A stretch of DNA of 64,000 nt. Source: Cinnamomum chago (lineage: Eukaryota > Streptophyta > Magnoliopsida > Laurales > Lauraceae). The stretch lies in the NCBI GenBank assembly GCA_038049695.1, contig CP142452.1, positions 31,236,501 through 31,300,500 on the forward strand, in the 5' to 3' direction. The notes beneath the pieces are model-generated. The model did not search any database, was not told the origin of the DNA, and saw nothing but the letters and a program-made list of their open reading frames with translations. Shown in pieces: positions 47,313 through 60,473 of the stretch. Both the position numbers and the translations under genes were made by a program. Every line of letters begins with the position of its first letter. Position 1 is the first letter of the stretch.

Positions 47313-49269
47313 TCTATGTTTTAAGCTAACGTTCTAACTTAAACTTACGTTTCGACTGTACGTGCAATCCGGGATTCGGAATCTCGTTCCTTCAATTCCT
47401 GTAAGTCATGAATGACTAGGGGCCCGTGCCCGGCACGTTTCTAGGGCAATGAAGCCCGGTTTCTCATTTTGGGCGCTCGGAGGCTCGTTTTCTAGGTTTT
47501 AAGCTAACGTTCTAACCTAAACATAGCTTCCAGCTGTGCGGGCAATCCGGGATTCGGAATCTCGTTCCGTCAGTTCCTGTGAGCCATGAAAGACTATGGT
47601 CCCATTCCCGTCAAGTTTCGAGGGCAACGGAGCCCGTTTTCTCATTTTGGGCGCTCGGAGACTCATTTTTTAGGTTTTAAGATAATGTTCTAACCTAAAA
47701 CTACGTTTCAACTGTACGGGCAATCCGGGATTTAGAATCTCGTTCTGTCAGTTCTTACAAGTCCTGAATGAGTAGGGGCCCGTGGCCGTCAAGTTTCACG
47801 GGCAACGGACCCTGTCTGCTGATTTTGTGCGCCCGGAGGCTCGTTTTCTAGGTTTTAAGCTAATGTTCTAACTTAAATCTACGTTCTAACTGTACGGCAA
47901 TCCGGGACTCGTAATCTCGTTCCGTCAGTTCCAACAAGTCATGAATGACTAGGGGCCCGTGCCCGGCACGTTTCTAGGGCAATGAAGCCCGGTTTCTCAT
48001 TTTGGGCGCTCGGAGGCTCGTTTTCTAGGTTTTAAGCTAACGTTCTAACCTAAACCTAGCTTCCAACTGTGCGGGCAATCCGGGATTCGGAATCCCGTTC
48101 CGTCAGTTCCAGTAAGCCATGAATGACAAGGGTCCTGTGCCCGTCAGGTTTCACGGTCAACAGATCCCGTTAGGTCATTTTGTGCCCCCGGAGGATCGTT
48201 TTCTAGGTTTTAAGCTAACGTTTTAACTTCAACCAACGAGTCAACTGTACGGGCAATCCGGGATTCGGAATCTCGTTCCGTCAATTCTTGTAAGTCATGA
48301 ATGACTAGGGGCCCGTGCCCGGCAAGTTTCTAGGGCAAAGAAGCCCGTTTTCTCATTTTGGGCGCTCGGGGGCTCGTTTTCTAGGTTTTAAAGCTAATGT
48401 TCTTACCTAAACCTACGTTTCAACTGTACGGCAATCCGGGATTTAGAATCTCCTTCTGTCAGTTCTTACTAGTCCTGAATGAGTAGGGGCCCGTGGCCGT
48501 CAAGTTTCACGGGCAACGGACCCGTCTGCTGATTTTGTTTGACCGTAGGCTCGTTTTCTAGGTTTTAGGCTAACGTTCTAACTTAAATCTACGTTCTAAC
48601 TGTACGGGCAATCCGGGACTCGTAATCTCGTTCCGTCAGTTCCTGCAAGTCATGAATGACTAGAGGCCCGTCTCGTCAAGTTTCAGGGGCAACGGAGCCC
48701 GTTTGCTCATTTTGGGCACATGGAGGCTTCTTTTCTAGGTTTTAAGTTAACGATCTAACTTAAACCTACGTTTCATATGTACGGAAAATCCAGGATTCGG
48801 AACCTCATTCCGTCAGTTTTTGCATGTCATGAATGACTAGGTGTCCGTGCCCGTAAAGTTTCACGGGCAACGGAGCCAGTTAGCTCATTTTGGGCGCTTG
48901 TAGGCTTATTTTCTAGGTTTAAGCTAACGTTCTAACTTTTAAACCTACGTTTCAATTGTACGGACCATCCGGAATTTACAATCTCGATCCGTCATTTCCT
49001 ACAAGTCATGAATGACTACGGACCCGTGCCCGTCAAATTTCACAGGCAGCGGACCCCGTTTGCTCATTAAGGGGCCCCCGGAAGCTCGTTTTCTAGATTT
49101 AAAGCTTACGTTCTAACTTAAACCTATGTTCCAACCGTACGGGCAATCCGGTAATCGAATTCTCGTTCTGTCAGTTCCTGCAAGTCGTGAATGACTAGGA
49201 GCCCGTGCCCGTCAAGTCTCCTAAGAAACGGAGCCCGTTTGCTTATTTTGGGCGCCCGGACTTTCGTTT
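47313..49269 (+). repeat. HOR unit 23: 11-mer
   Basis: This is a 1957-bp 11-mer with the standard hybrid, last of the seven-unit run. I noticed no private change. Confidence 0.95.
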
Positions 49270-51936
49270 TCTATGTTTTAAGCTAACGTTCTAACTTAAA
49301 CTTACGTTTCGACTGTACGTGCAATCCGGGATTCGAAATCTCGTTCCTTCAATTCCTGTAAGTCATGAATGACTAGGGGCCCGTGCCCGGCAAGTTTCTA
49401 GGGAAATGGAACCCGTTTTCTCATTTTGGGCGCTCGGAGGCTCGTTTTCTAGGTTTTAAGCTAACGTTCTAACCTAAACATAGCTTCCAGCTGTGCGGGC
49501 AATCCGGGATTCGGAATCTCGTTCCGTCAGTTCCTGTGAGCCATGAAAGACTATGGTCCCATTCCCGTCAAGTTTCGAGGGCAACGGAGCCCGTTTTCTC
49601 ATTTTGGGCGCTCGGAGACTCATTTTTTAGGTTTTAAGATAATGTTCTAACCTAAAACTACGTTTCAACTGTACGGGCAATCCGGGATTTAGAATCTCGT
49701 TCTGTCAGTTCTTACAAGTCCTGAATGAGTAGGGGCCCGTGGCCGTCAAGTTTCACGGGCAACGGACCCTGTCTGCTGATTTTGTGCGCCCGGAGGCTCG
49801 TTTTCTAGGTTTTAAGCTAATGTTCTAACTTAAATCTACGTTCTAACTGTACGGCAATCCGGGACTCGTAATCTCGTTCCGTCAGTTCCTGCAAGTCATG
49901 AATGACTAGAGGCCCGTCTCGTCAAGTTTCAGGGGCAACGGAGCCCGTTTGCTCATTTTGGGCATATGGTGGCTTGTTTTCTAGGTTTTCAGTTAACGAT
50001 CTAACTTAAACCTACGTTTCACATGTACGGAAAATCCGGGATTCAGAACCTCATTCCGTCAGTTCTTGCAAGTCATGAATGACTAGGTGTCCGTGCCCGT
50101 AAAGTTTCACGGGCAACGGAGCCAGTTAGCTCATTTTGGGCGCTTGGGGGCTTATTTTCTAGATTTAAGCTAGCGTTCTAACTTAGACCTACATTTCAAC
50201 TGTACGGACCATCCGGAATTCAGAATCTCGATCCGTCAGTTCCAACAAGTCATGAATGACTACGGACCCGTGCCCGTCAAGTTTCACGGGCAACGGAACG
50301 CGTTTGCTCATTAAGGGGTCTCGGAGGCTCGTTTTCTAGATTTAAAGCAAACGTTCTAACTTAAACCTACGTTTCAACCGTACGGGCAATCCGGTAATCG
50401 AATTCTCGTTCTGTCAGTTCCTACAAGTCGTGAATGACTAGGAGCCCGTGCCCGTCAAGTTTCCCAGGCAACGGATCCCGTTTGCTTATTTTGGGCGCCC
50501 GGACTTTCGTTTTCTATGTTTTAAGCTAACATTCTAACTTAAACTTACGTTTCGACTGTACGTGCAATCCGGGATTCGGAATCTCGTTCCGTCAATTCCT
50601 GTAAGTCATGAATGACTAGGGGCCCGTGCCCGGCACGTTTCTAGGGCAATGAAGCCCGGTTTCTCATTTTGGGCGCTCGGAGGCTCGTTTTCTAGGTTTT
50701 AAGCTAACGTTCTAACCTAAACCTAGCTTCCAACTGTGCGGGCAATCCGGGATTCGGAATCCCGTTCCGTCAGTTCCAGTAAGCCATGAATGACAAGGGT
50801 CCTGTGCCCGTCAGGTTTCACGGTCAACAGATCCCGTTAGGTCATTTTGTGCCCCCGGAGGATCGTTTTCTAGGTTTTAAGCTAACGTTTTAACTTCAAC
50901 CAACGAGTCAACTGTACGGGCAATCCGGGATTCGGAATCTCGTTCCGTCAATTCTTGTAAGTCATGAATGACTAGGGGCCCGTGCCCGGCAAGTTTCTAG
51001 GGCAAAGAAGCCCGTTTTCTCATTTTGGGCGCTCGGGGGCTCGTTTTCTAGGTTTTAAAGCTAATGTTCTTACCTAAACCTACGTTTCAACTGTACGGCA
51101 ATCCGGGATTTAGAATCTCCTTCTGTCAGTTCTTACTAGTCCTGAATGAGTAGGGGCCCGTGGCCGTCAAGTTTCACGGGCAACGGACCCGTCTGCTGAT
51201 TTTGTTTGACCGTAGGCTCGTTTTCTAGGTTTTAGGCTAACGTTCTAACTTAAATCTACGTTCTAACTGTACGGGCAATCCGGGACTCGTAATCTCGTTC
51301 CGTCAGTTCCTGCAAGTCATGAATGACTAGAGGCCCGTCTCGTCAAGTTTCAGGGGCAACGGAGCCCGTTTGCTCATTTTGGGCACATGGAGGCTTCTTT
51401 TCTAGGTTTTAAGTTAACGATCTAACTTAAACCTACGTTTCATATGTACGGAAAATCCAGGATTCGGAACCTCATTCCGTCAGTTTTTGCATGTCATGAA
51501 TGACTAGGTGTCCGTGCCCGTAAAGTTTCACGGGCAACGGAGCCAGTTAGCTCATTTTGGGCGCTTGTAGGCTTATTTTCTAGGTTTAAGCTAACGTTCT
51601 AACTTTTAAACCTACGTTTCAATTGTACGGACCATCCGGAATTTACAATCTCGATCCGTCATTTCCTACAAGTCATGAATGACTACGGACCCGTGCCCGT
51701 CAAATTTCACAGGCAGCGGACCCCGTTTGCTCATTAAGGGGCCCCCGGAAGCTCGTTTTCTAGATTTAAAGCTTACGTTCTAACTTAAACCTATGTTCCA
51801 ACCGTACGGGCAATCCGGTAATCGAATTCTCGTTCTGTCAGTTCCTGCAAGTCGTGAATGACTAGGAGCCCGTGCCCGTCAAGTCTCCTAAGAAACGGAG
51901 CCCGTTTGCTTATTTTGGGCGCCCGGACTTTCGTTT
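49270..51936 (+). repeat. HOR unit 24: 15-mer, family beta
   Basis: This is a 2667-bp 15-mer with all beta markers (GATTCGAAATC in A, ACATTTCAAC and GGAACGCG in F). It lies 13.7 kb beyond the other beta units, across the run of 11-mers. Confidence 0.95.
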
Positions 51937-53893
51937 TCTATGTTTTAAGCTAACGTTCTAACTTAAACTTACGTTTCGACTGTACGTGCAATCCGGGATT
52001 CGGAATCTCGTTCCTTCAATTCCTGTAAGTCATGAATGACTAGGGGCCCGTGCCCGGCACGTTTCTAGGGCAATGAAGCCCGGTTTCTCATTTTGGGCGC
52101 TCGGAGGCTCGTTTTCTAGGTTTTAAGCTAACGTTCTAACCTAAACATAGCTTCCAGCTGTGCGGGCAATCCGGGATTCGGAATCTCGTTCCGTCAGTTC
52201 CTGTGAGCCATGAAAGACTATGGTCCCATTCCCGTCAAGTTTCGAGGGCAACGGAGCCCGTTTTCTCATTTTGGGCGCTCGGAGACTCATTTTTTAGGTT
52301 TTAAGATAATGTTCTAACCTAAAACTACGTTTCAACTGTACGGGCAATCCGGGATTTAGAATCTCGTTCTGTCAGTTCTTACAAGTCCTGAATGAGTAGG
52401 GGCCCGTGGCCGTCAAGTTTCACGGGCAACGGACCCTGTCTGCTGATTTTGTGCGCCCGGAGGCTCGTTTTCTAGGTTTTAAGCTAATGTTCTAACTTAA
52501 ATCTACGTTCTAACTGTACGGCAATCCGGGACTCGTAATCTCGTTCCGTCAGTTCCAACAAGTCATGAATGACTAGGGGCCCGTGCCCGGCACGTTTCTA
52601 GGGCAATGAAGCCCGGTTTCTCATTTTGGGCGCTCGGAGGCTCGTTTTCTAGGTTTTAAGCTAACGTTCTAACCTAAACCTAGCTTCCAACTGTGCGGGC
52701 AATCCGGGATTCGGAATCCCGTTCCGTCAGTTCCAGTAAGCCATGAATGACAAGGGTCCTGTGCCCGTCAGGTTTCACGGTCAACAGATCCCGTTAGGTC
52801 ATTTTGTGCCCCCGGAGGATCGTTTTCTAGGTTTTAAGCTAACGTTTTAACTTCAACCAACGAGTCAACTGTACGGGCAATCCGGGATTCGGAATCTCGT
52901 TCCGTCAATTCTTGTAAGTCATGAATGACTAGGGGCCCGTGCCCGGCAAGTTTCTAGGGCAAAGAAGCCCGTTTTCTCATTTTGGGCGCTCGGGGGCTCG
53001 TTTTCTAGGTTTTAAAGCTAATGTTCTTACCTAAACCTACGTTTCAACTGTACGGCAATCCGGGATTTAGAATCTCCTTCTGTCAGTTCTTACTAGTCCT
53101 GAATGAGTAGGGGCCCGTGGCCGTCAAGTTTCACGGGCAACGGACCCGTCTGCTGATTTTGTTTGACCGTAGGCTCGTTTTCTAGGTTTTAGGCTAACGT
53201 TCTAACTTAAATCTACGTTCTAACTGTACGGGCAATCCGGGACTCGTAATCTCGTTCCGTCAGTTCCTGCAAGTCATGAATGACTAGAGGCCCGTCTCGT
53301 CAAGTTTCAGGGGCAACGGAGCCCGTTTGCTCATTTTGGGCACATGGAGGCTTCTTTTCTAGGTTTTAAGTTAACGATCTAACTTAAACCTACGTTTCAT
53401 ATGTACGGAAAATCCAGGATTCGGAACCTCATTCCGTCAGTTTTTGCATGTCATGAATGACTAGGTGTCCGTGCCCGTAAAGTTTCACGGGCAACGGAGC
53501 CAGTTAGCTCATTTTGGGCGCTTGTAGGCTTATTTTCTAGGTTTAAGCTAACGTTCTAACTTTTAAACCTACGTTTCAATTGTACGGACCATCCGGAATT
53601 TACAATCTCGATCCGTCATTTCCTACAAGTCATGAATGACTACGGACCCGTGCCCGTCAAATTTCACAGGCAGCGGACCCCGTTTGCTCATTAAGGGGCC
53701 CCCGGAAGCTCGTTTTCTAGATTTAAAGCTTACGTTCTAACTTAAACCTATGTTCCAACCGTACGGGCAATCCGGTAATCGAATTCTCGTTCTGTCAGTT
53801 CCTGCAAGTCGTGAATGACTAGGAGCCCGTGCCCGTCAAGTCTCCTAAGAAACGGAGCCCGTTTGCTTATTTTGGGCGCCCGGACTTTCGTTT
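51937..53893 (+). repeat. HOR unit 25: 11-mer
   Basis: This is a 1957-bp 11-mer with the standard D/H hybrid. I noticed no private change. Confidence 0.95.
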
Positions 53894-55849
53894 TCTATGT
53901 TTTAAGCTAACGTTCTAACTTAAACTTACGTTTCGACTGTACGTGCAATCCGGGATTCGGAATCTCGTTCCTTCAATTCCTGTAAGTCATGAATGACTAG
54001 GGGCCCGTGCCCGGCACGTTTCTAGGGCAATGAAGCCCGGTTTCTCATTTTGGGCGCTCGGAGGCTCGTTTTCTAGGTTTTAAGCTAACGTTCTAACCTA
54101 AACATAGCTTCCAGCTGTGCGGGCAATCCGGGATTCGGAATCTCGTTCCGTCAGTTCCTGTGAGCCATGAAAGACTATGGTCCCATTCCCGTCAAGTTTC
54201 GAGGGCAACGGAGCCCGTTTTCTCATTTTGGGCGCTCGGAGACTCATTTTTTAGGTTTTAAGATAATGTTCTAACCTAAAACTACGTTTCAACTGTACGG
54301 GCAATCCGGGATTTAGAATCTCGTTCTGTCAGTTCTTACAAGTCCTGAATGAGTAGGGGCCCGTGGCCGTCAAGTTTCACGGGCAACGGACCCTGTCTGC
54401 TGATTTTGTGCGCCCGGAGGCTCGTTTTCTAGGTTTTAAGCTAATGTTCTAACTTAAATCTACGTTCTAACTGTACGGCAATCCGGGACTCGTAATCTCG
54501 TTCCGTCAGTTCCAACAAGTCATGAATGACTAGGGGCCCGTGCCCGGCACGTTTCTAGGGCAATGAAGCCCGGTTTCTCATTTTGGGCGCTCGGAGGCTC
54601 GTTTTCTAGGTTTTAAGCTAACGTTCTAACCTAAACCTAGCTTCCAACTGTGCGGGCAATCCGGGATTCGGAATCCCGTTCCGTCAGTTCCAGTAAGCCA
54701 TGAATGACAAGGGTCCTGTGCCCGTCAGGTTTCACGGTCAACAGATCCCGTTAGGTCATTTTGTGCCCCCGGAGGATCGTTTTCTAGGTTTTAAGCTAAC
54801 GTTTTAACTTCAACCAACGAGTCAACTGTACGGGCAATCCGGGATTCGGAATCTCGTTCCGTCAATTCTTGTAAGTCATGAATGACTAGGGGCCCGTGCC
54901 CGGCAAGTTTCTAGGGCAAAGAAGCCCGTTTTCTCATTTTGGGCGCTCGGAGGCTCGTTTTCTAGGTTTTAAAGCTAATGTTCTTACCTAAACCTACGTT
55001 TCAACTGTACGGCAATCCGGGATTTAGAATCTCCTTCTGTCAGTCTTACTAGTCCTGAATGAGTAGGGGCCCGTGGCCGTCAAGTTTCACGGGCAACGGA
55101 CCCGTCTGCTGATTTTGTTTGACCGTAGGCTCGTTTTCTAGGTTTTAGGCTAACGTTCTAACTTAAATCTACGTTCTAACTGTACGGGCAATCCGGGACT
55201 CGTAATCTCGTTCCGTCAGTTCCTGCAAGTCATGAATGACTAGAGGCCCGTCTCGTCAAGTTTCAGGGGCAACGGAGCCCGTTTGCTCATTTTGGGCACA
55301 TGGAGGCTTCTTTTCTAGGTTTTAAGTTAACGATCTAACTTAAACCTACGTTTCATATGTACGGAAAATCCAGGATTCGGAACCTCATTCCGTCAGTTTT
55401 TGCATGTCATGAATGACTAGGTGTCCGTGCCCGTAAAGTTTCACGGGCAACGGAGCCAGTTAGCTCATTTTGGGCGCTTGTAGGCTTATTTTCTAGGTTT
55501 AAGCTAACGTTCTAACTTTTAAACCTACGTTTCAATTGTACGGACCATCCGGAATTTACAATCTCGATCCGTCATTTCCTACAAGTCATGAATGACTACG
55601 GACCCGTGCCCGTCAAATTTCACAGGCAGCGGACCCCGTTTGCTCATTAAGGGGCCCCCGGAAGCTCGTTTTCTAGATTTAAAGCTTACGTTCTAACTTA
55701 AACCTATGTTCCAACCGTACGGGCAATCCGGTAATCGAATTCTCGTTCTGTCAGTTCCTGCAAGTCGTGAATGACTAGGAGCCCGTGCCCGTCAAGTCTC
55801 CTAAGAAACGGAGCCCGTTTGCTTATTTTGGGCGCCCGGACTTTCGTTT
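53894..55849 (+). repeat. HOR unit 26: 11-mer with 1-bp deletion
   Basis: This 11-mer is 1956 bp. Monomer K has lost one T (CAGTCTTACT instead of CAGTTCTTACT, near 55044), the only such deletion among the 11-mers. J ends CGCTCGGAGG (A at 54951), as in 15-mers of families alpha and gamma and in units 29 and 30, whereas most 11-mers have CGCTCGGGGG. Confidence 0.94.
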
Positions 55850-57806
55850 TCTATGTTTTAAGCTAACGTTCTAACTTAAACTTACGTTTCGACTGTACGT
55901 GCAATCCGGGATTCGGAATCTCGTTCCTTCAATTCCTGTAAGTCATGAATGACTAGGGGCCCGTGCCCGGCACGTTTCTAGGGCAATGAAGCCCGGTTTC
56001 TCATTTTGGGCGCTCGGAGGCTCGTTTTCTAGGTTTTAAGCTAACGTTCTAACCTAAACATAGCTTCCAGCTGTGCGGGCAATCCGGGATTCGGAATCTC
56101 GTTCCGTCAGTTCCTGTGAGCCATGAAAGACTATGGTCCCATTCCCGTCAAGTTTCGAGGGCAACGGAGCCCGTTTTCTCATTTTGGGCGCTCGGAGACT
56201 CATTTTTTAGGTTTTAAGATAATGTTCTAACCTAAAACTACGTTTCAACTGTACGGGCAATCCGGGATTTAGAATCTCGTTCTGTCAGTTCTTACAAGTC
56301 CTGAATGAGTAGGGGCCCGTGGCCGTCAAGTTTCACGGGCAACGGACCCTGTCTGCTGATTTTGTGCGCCCGGAGGCTCGTTTTCTAGGTTTTAAGCTAA
56401 TGTTCTAACTTAAATCTACGTTCTAACTGTACGGCAATCCGGGACTCGTAATCTCGTTCCGTCAGTTCCAACAAGTCATGAATGACTAGGGGCCCGTGCC
56501 CGGCACGTTTCTAGGGCAATGAAGCCCGGTTTCTCATTTTGGGCGCTCGGAGGCTCGTTTTCTAGGTTTTAAGCTAACGTTCTAACCTAAACCTAGCTTC
56601 CAACTGTGCGGGCAATCCGGGATTCGGAATCCCGTTCCGTCAGTTCCAGTAAGCCATGAATGACAAGGGTCCTGTGCCCGTCAGGTTTCACGGTCAACAG
56701 ATCCCGTTAGGTCATTTTGTGCCCCCGGAGGATCGTTTTCTAGGTTTTAAGCTAACGTTTTAACTTCAACCAACGAGTCAACTGTACGGGCAATCCGGGA
56801 TTCGGAATCTCGTTCCGTCAATTCTTGTAAGTCATGAATGACTAGGGGCCCGTGCCCGGCAAGTTTCTAGGGCAAAGAAGCCCGTTTTCTCATTTTGGGC
56901 GCTCGGGGGCTCGTTTTCTAGGTTTTAAAGCTAATGTTCTTACCTAAACCTACGTTTCAACTGTACGGCAATCCGGGATTTAGAATCTCCTTCTGTCAGT
57001 TCTTACTAGTCCTGAATGAGTAGGGGCCCGTGGCCGTCAAGTTTCACGGGCAACGGACCCGTCTGCTGATTTTGTTTGACCGTAGGCTCGTTTTCTAGGT
57101 TTTAGGCTAACGTTCTAACTTAAATCTACGTTCTAACTGTACGGGCAATCCGGGACTCGTAATCTCGTTCCGTCAGTTCCTGCAAGTCATGAATGACTAG
57201 AGGCCCGTCTCGTCAAGTTTCAGGGGCAACGGAGCCCGTTTGCTCATTTTGGGCACATGGAGGCTTCTTTTCTAGGTTTTAAGTTAACGATCTAACTTAA
57301 ACCTACGTTTCATATGTACGGAAAATCCAGGATTCGGAACCTCATTCCGTCAGTTTTTGCATGTCATGAATGACTAGGTGTCCGTGCCCGTAAAGTTTCA
57401 CGGGCAACGGAGCCAGTTAGCTCATTTTGGGCGCTTGTAGGCTTATTTTCTAGGTTTAAGCTAACGTTCTAACTTTTAAACCTACGTTTCAATTGTACGG
57501 ACCATCCGGAATTTACAATCTCGATCCGTCATTTCCTACAAGTCATGAATGACTACGGACCCGTGCCCGTCAAATTTCACAGGCAGCGGACCCCGTTTGC
57601 TCATTAAGGGGCCCCCGGAAGCTCGTTTTCTAGATTTAAAGCTTACGTTCTAACTTAAACCTATGTTCCAACCGTACGGGCAATCCGGTAATCGAATTCT
57701 CGTTCTGTCAGTTCCTGCAAGTCGTGAATGACTAGGAGCCCGTGCCCGTCAAGTCTCCTAAGAAACGGAGCCCGTTTGCTTATTTTGGGCGCCCGGACTT
57801 TCGTTT
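55850..57806 (+). repeat. HOR unit 27: 11-mer
   Basis: This is a 1957-bp 11-mer with the standard D/H hybrid and CGCTCGGGGG in J. I noticed no private change. Confidence 0.95.
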
Positions 57807-60473
57807 TCTATGTTTTAAGCTAACGTTCTAACTTAAACTTACGTTTCGACTGTACGTGCAATCCGGGATTCGAAATCTCGTTCCTTCAATTCCTGTAAGT
57901 CATGAATGACTAGGGGCCCGTGCCCGGCAAGTTTCTAGGGAAATGGAACCCGTTTTCTCATTTTGGGCGCTCGGAGGCTCGTTTTCTAGGTTTTAAGCTA
58001 ACGTTCTAACCTAAACATAGCTTCCAGCTGTGCGGGCAATCCGGGATTCGGAATCTCGTTCCGTCAGTTCCTGTGAGCCATGAAAGACTATGGTCCCATT
58101 CCCGTCAAGTTTCGAGGGCAACGGAGCCCGTTTTCTCATTTTGGGCGCTCGGAGACTCATTTTTTAGGTTTTAAGATAATGTTCTAACCTAAAACTACGT
58201 TTCAACTGTACGGGCAATCCGGGATTTAGAATCTCGTTCTGTCAGTTCTTACAAGTCCTGAATGAGTAGGGGCCCGTGGCCGTCAAGTTTCACGGGCAAC
58301 GGACCCTGTCTGCTGATTTTGTGCGCCCGGAGGCTCGTTTTCTAGGTTTTAAGCTAATGTTCTAACTTAAATCTACGTTCTAACTGTACGGCAATCCGGG
58401 ACTCGTAATCTCGTTCCGTCAGTTCCTGCAAGTCATGAATGACTAGAGGCCCGTCTCGTCAAGTTTCAGGGGCAACGGAGCCCGTTTGCTCATTTTGGGC
58501 ATATGGTGGCTTGTTTTCTAGGTTTTCAGTTAACGATCTAACTTAAACCTACGTTTCACATGTACGGAAAATCCGGGATTCAGAACCTCATTCCGTCAGT
58601 TCTTGCAAGTCATGAATGACTAGGTGTCCGTGCCCGTAAAGTTTCACGGGCAACGGAGCCAGTTAGCTCATTTTGGGCGCTTGGGGGCTTATTTTCTAGA
58701 TTTAAGCTAGCGTTCTAACTTAGACCTACGTTTCAACTGTACGGACCATCCGGAATTCAGAATCTCGATCCGTCAGTTCCAACAAGTCATGAATGACTAC
58801 GGACCCGTGCCCGTCAAGTTTCACGGGCAACGGAACTCGTTTGCTCATTAAGGGGTCTCGGAGGCTCGTTTTCTAGATTTAAAGCAAACGTTCTAACTTA
58901 AACCTACGTTTCAACCGTACGGGCAATCCGGTAATCGAATTCTCGTTCTGTCAGTTCCTACAAGTCGTGAATGACTAGGAGCCCGTGCCCGTCAAGTTTC
59001 CCAGGCAACGGATCCCGTTTGCTTATTTTGGGCGCCCGGACTTTCGTTTTCTATGTTTTAAGCTAACATTCTAACTTAAACTTACGTTTCGACTGTACGT
59101 GCAATCCGGGATTCGGAATCTCGTTCCGTCAATTCCTGTAAGTCATGAATGACTAGGGGCCCGTGCCCGGCACGTTTCTAGGGCAATGAAGCCCGGTTTC
59201 TCATTTTGGGCGCTCGGAGGCTCGTTTTCTAGGTTTTAAGCTAACGTTCTAACCTAAACCTAGCTTCCAACTGTGCGGGCAATCCGGGATTCGGAATCCC
59301 GTTCCGTCAGTTCCAGTAAGCCATGAATGACAAGGGTCCTGTGCCCGTCAGGTTTCACGGTCAACAGATCCCGTTAGGTCATTTTGTGCCCCCGGAGGAT
59401 CGTTTTCTAGGTTTTAAGCTAACGTTTTAACTTCAACCAACGAGTCAACTGTACGGGCAATCCGGGATTCGGATTCTCGTTCCGTCAATTCTTGTAAGTC
59501 ATGAATGACTAGGGGCCCGTGCCCGGCAAGTTTCTAGGGCAAAGAAGCCCGTTTTCTCATTTTGGGCGCTCGGAGGCTCGTTTTCTAGGTTTTAAAGCTA
59601 ATGTTCTTACCTAAACCTACGTTTCAACTGTACGGCAATCCGGGATTTAGAATCTCCTTCTGTCAGTTCTTACTAGTCCTGAATGAGTAGGGGCCCGTGG
59701 CCGTCAAGTTTCACGGGCAACGGACCCGTCTGCTGATTTTGTTTGACCGTAGGCTCGTTTTCTAGGTTTTAGGCTAACGTTCTAACTTAAATCTACGTTC
59801 TAACTGTACGGGCAATCCGGGACTCGTAATCTCGTTCCGTCAGTTCCTGCAAGTCATGAATGACTAGAGACCCGTCTCGTCAAGTTTCAGGGGCAACGGA
59901 GCCCGTTTGCTCATTTTGGGCACATGGAGGCTTCTTTTCTAGGTTTTAAGTTAACGATCTAACTTAAACCTACGTTTCATATGTACGGAAAATCCAGGAT
60001 TCGGAACCTCATTCCGTCAGTTTTTGCATGTCATGAATGACTAGGTGTCCGTGCCCGTAAAGTTTCACGGGCAACGGAGCCAGTTAGCTCATTTTGGGCG
60101 CTTGTAGGCTTATTTTCTAGGTTTAAGCTAACGTTCTAACTTTTAAACCTACGTTTCAATTGTACGGACCATCCGGAATTTACAATCTCGATCCGTCATT
60201 TCCTACAAGTCATGAATGACTACGGACCCGTGCCCGTCAAATTTCACAGGCAGCGGACCCCGTTTGCTCATTAAGGGGCCCCCGGAAGCTCGTTTTCTAG
60301 ATTTAAAGCTTACGTTCTAACTTAAACCTATGTTCCAACCGTACGGGCAATCCGGTAATCGAATTCTCGTTCTGTCAGTTCCTGCAAGTCGTGAATGACT
60401 AGGAGCCCGTGCCCGTCAAGTCTCCTAAGAAACGGAGCCCGTTTGCTTATTTTGGGCGCCCGGACTTTCGTTT
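57807..60473 (+). repeat. HOR unit 28: 15-mer, family alpha
   Basis: This is a 2667-bp 15-mer sharing GATTCGAAATC (A), GGCATATGGTGG (D), CCTACGTTTCAAC and GGAACTCG (F) with unit 1, about 58 kb away. Two changes are shared with neighbours: A>T at 59474 in J (also in unit 30) and G>A at 59870 in L (also in units 29 and 30). Confidence 0.95.

Noticed and set aside
35571..49269. Assembly artefact producing exact copies
   Set aside because: It cannot be excluded from sequence alone. However, unit-specific variants and ordered type changes elsewhere argue for a genuine long-read assembly. Only the copy number of this run remains doubtful.
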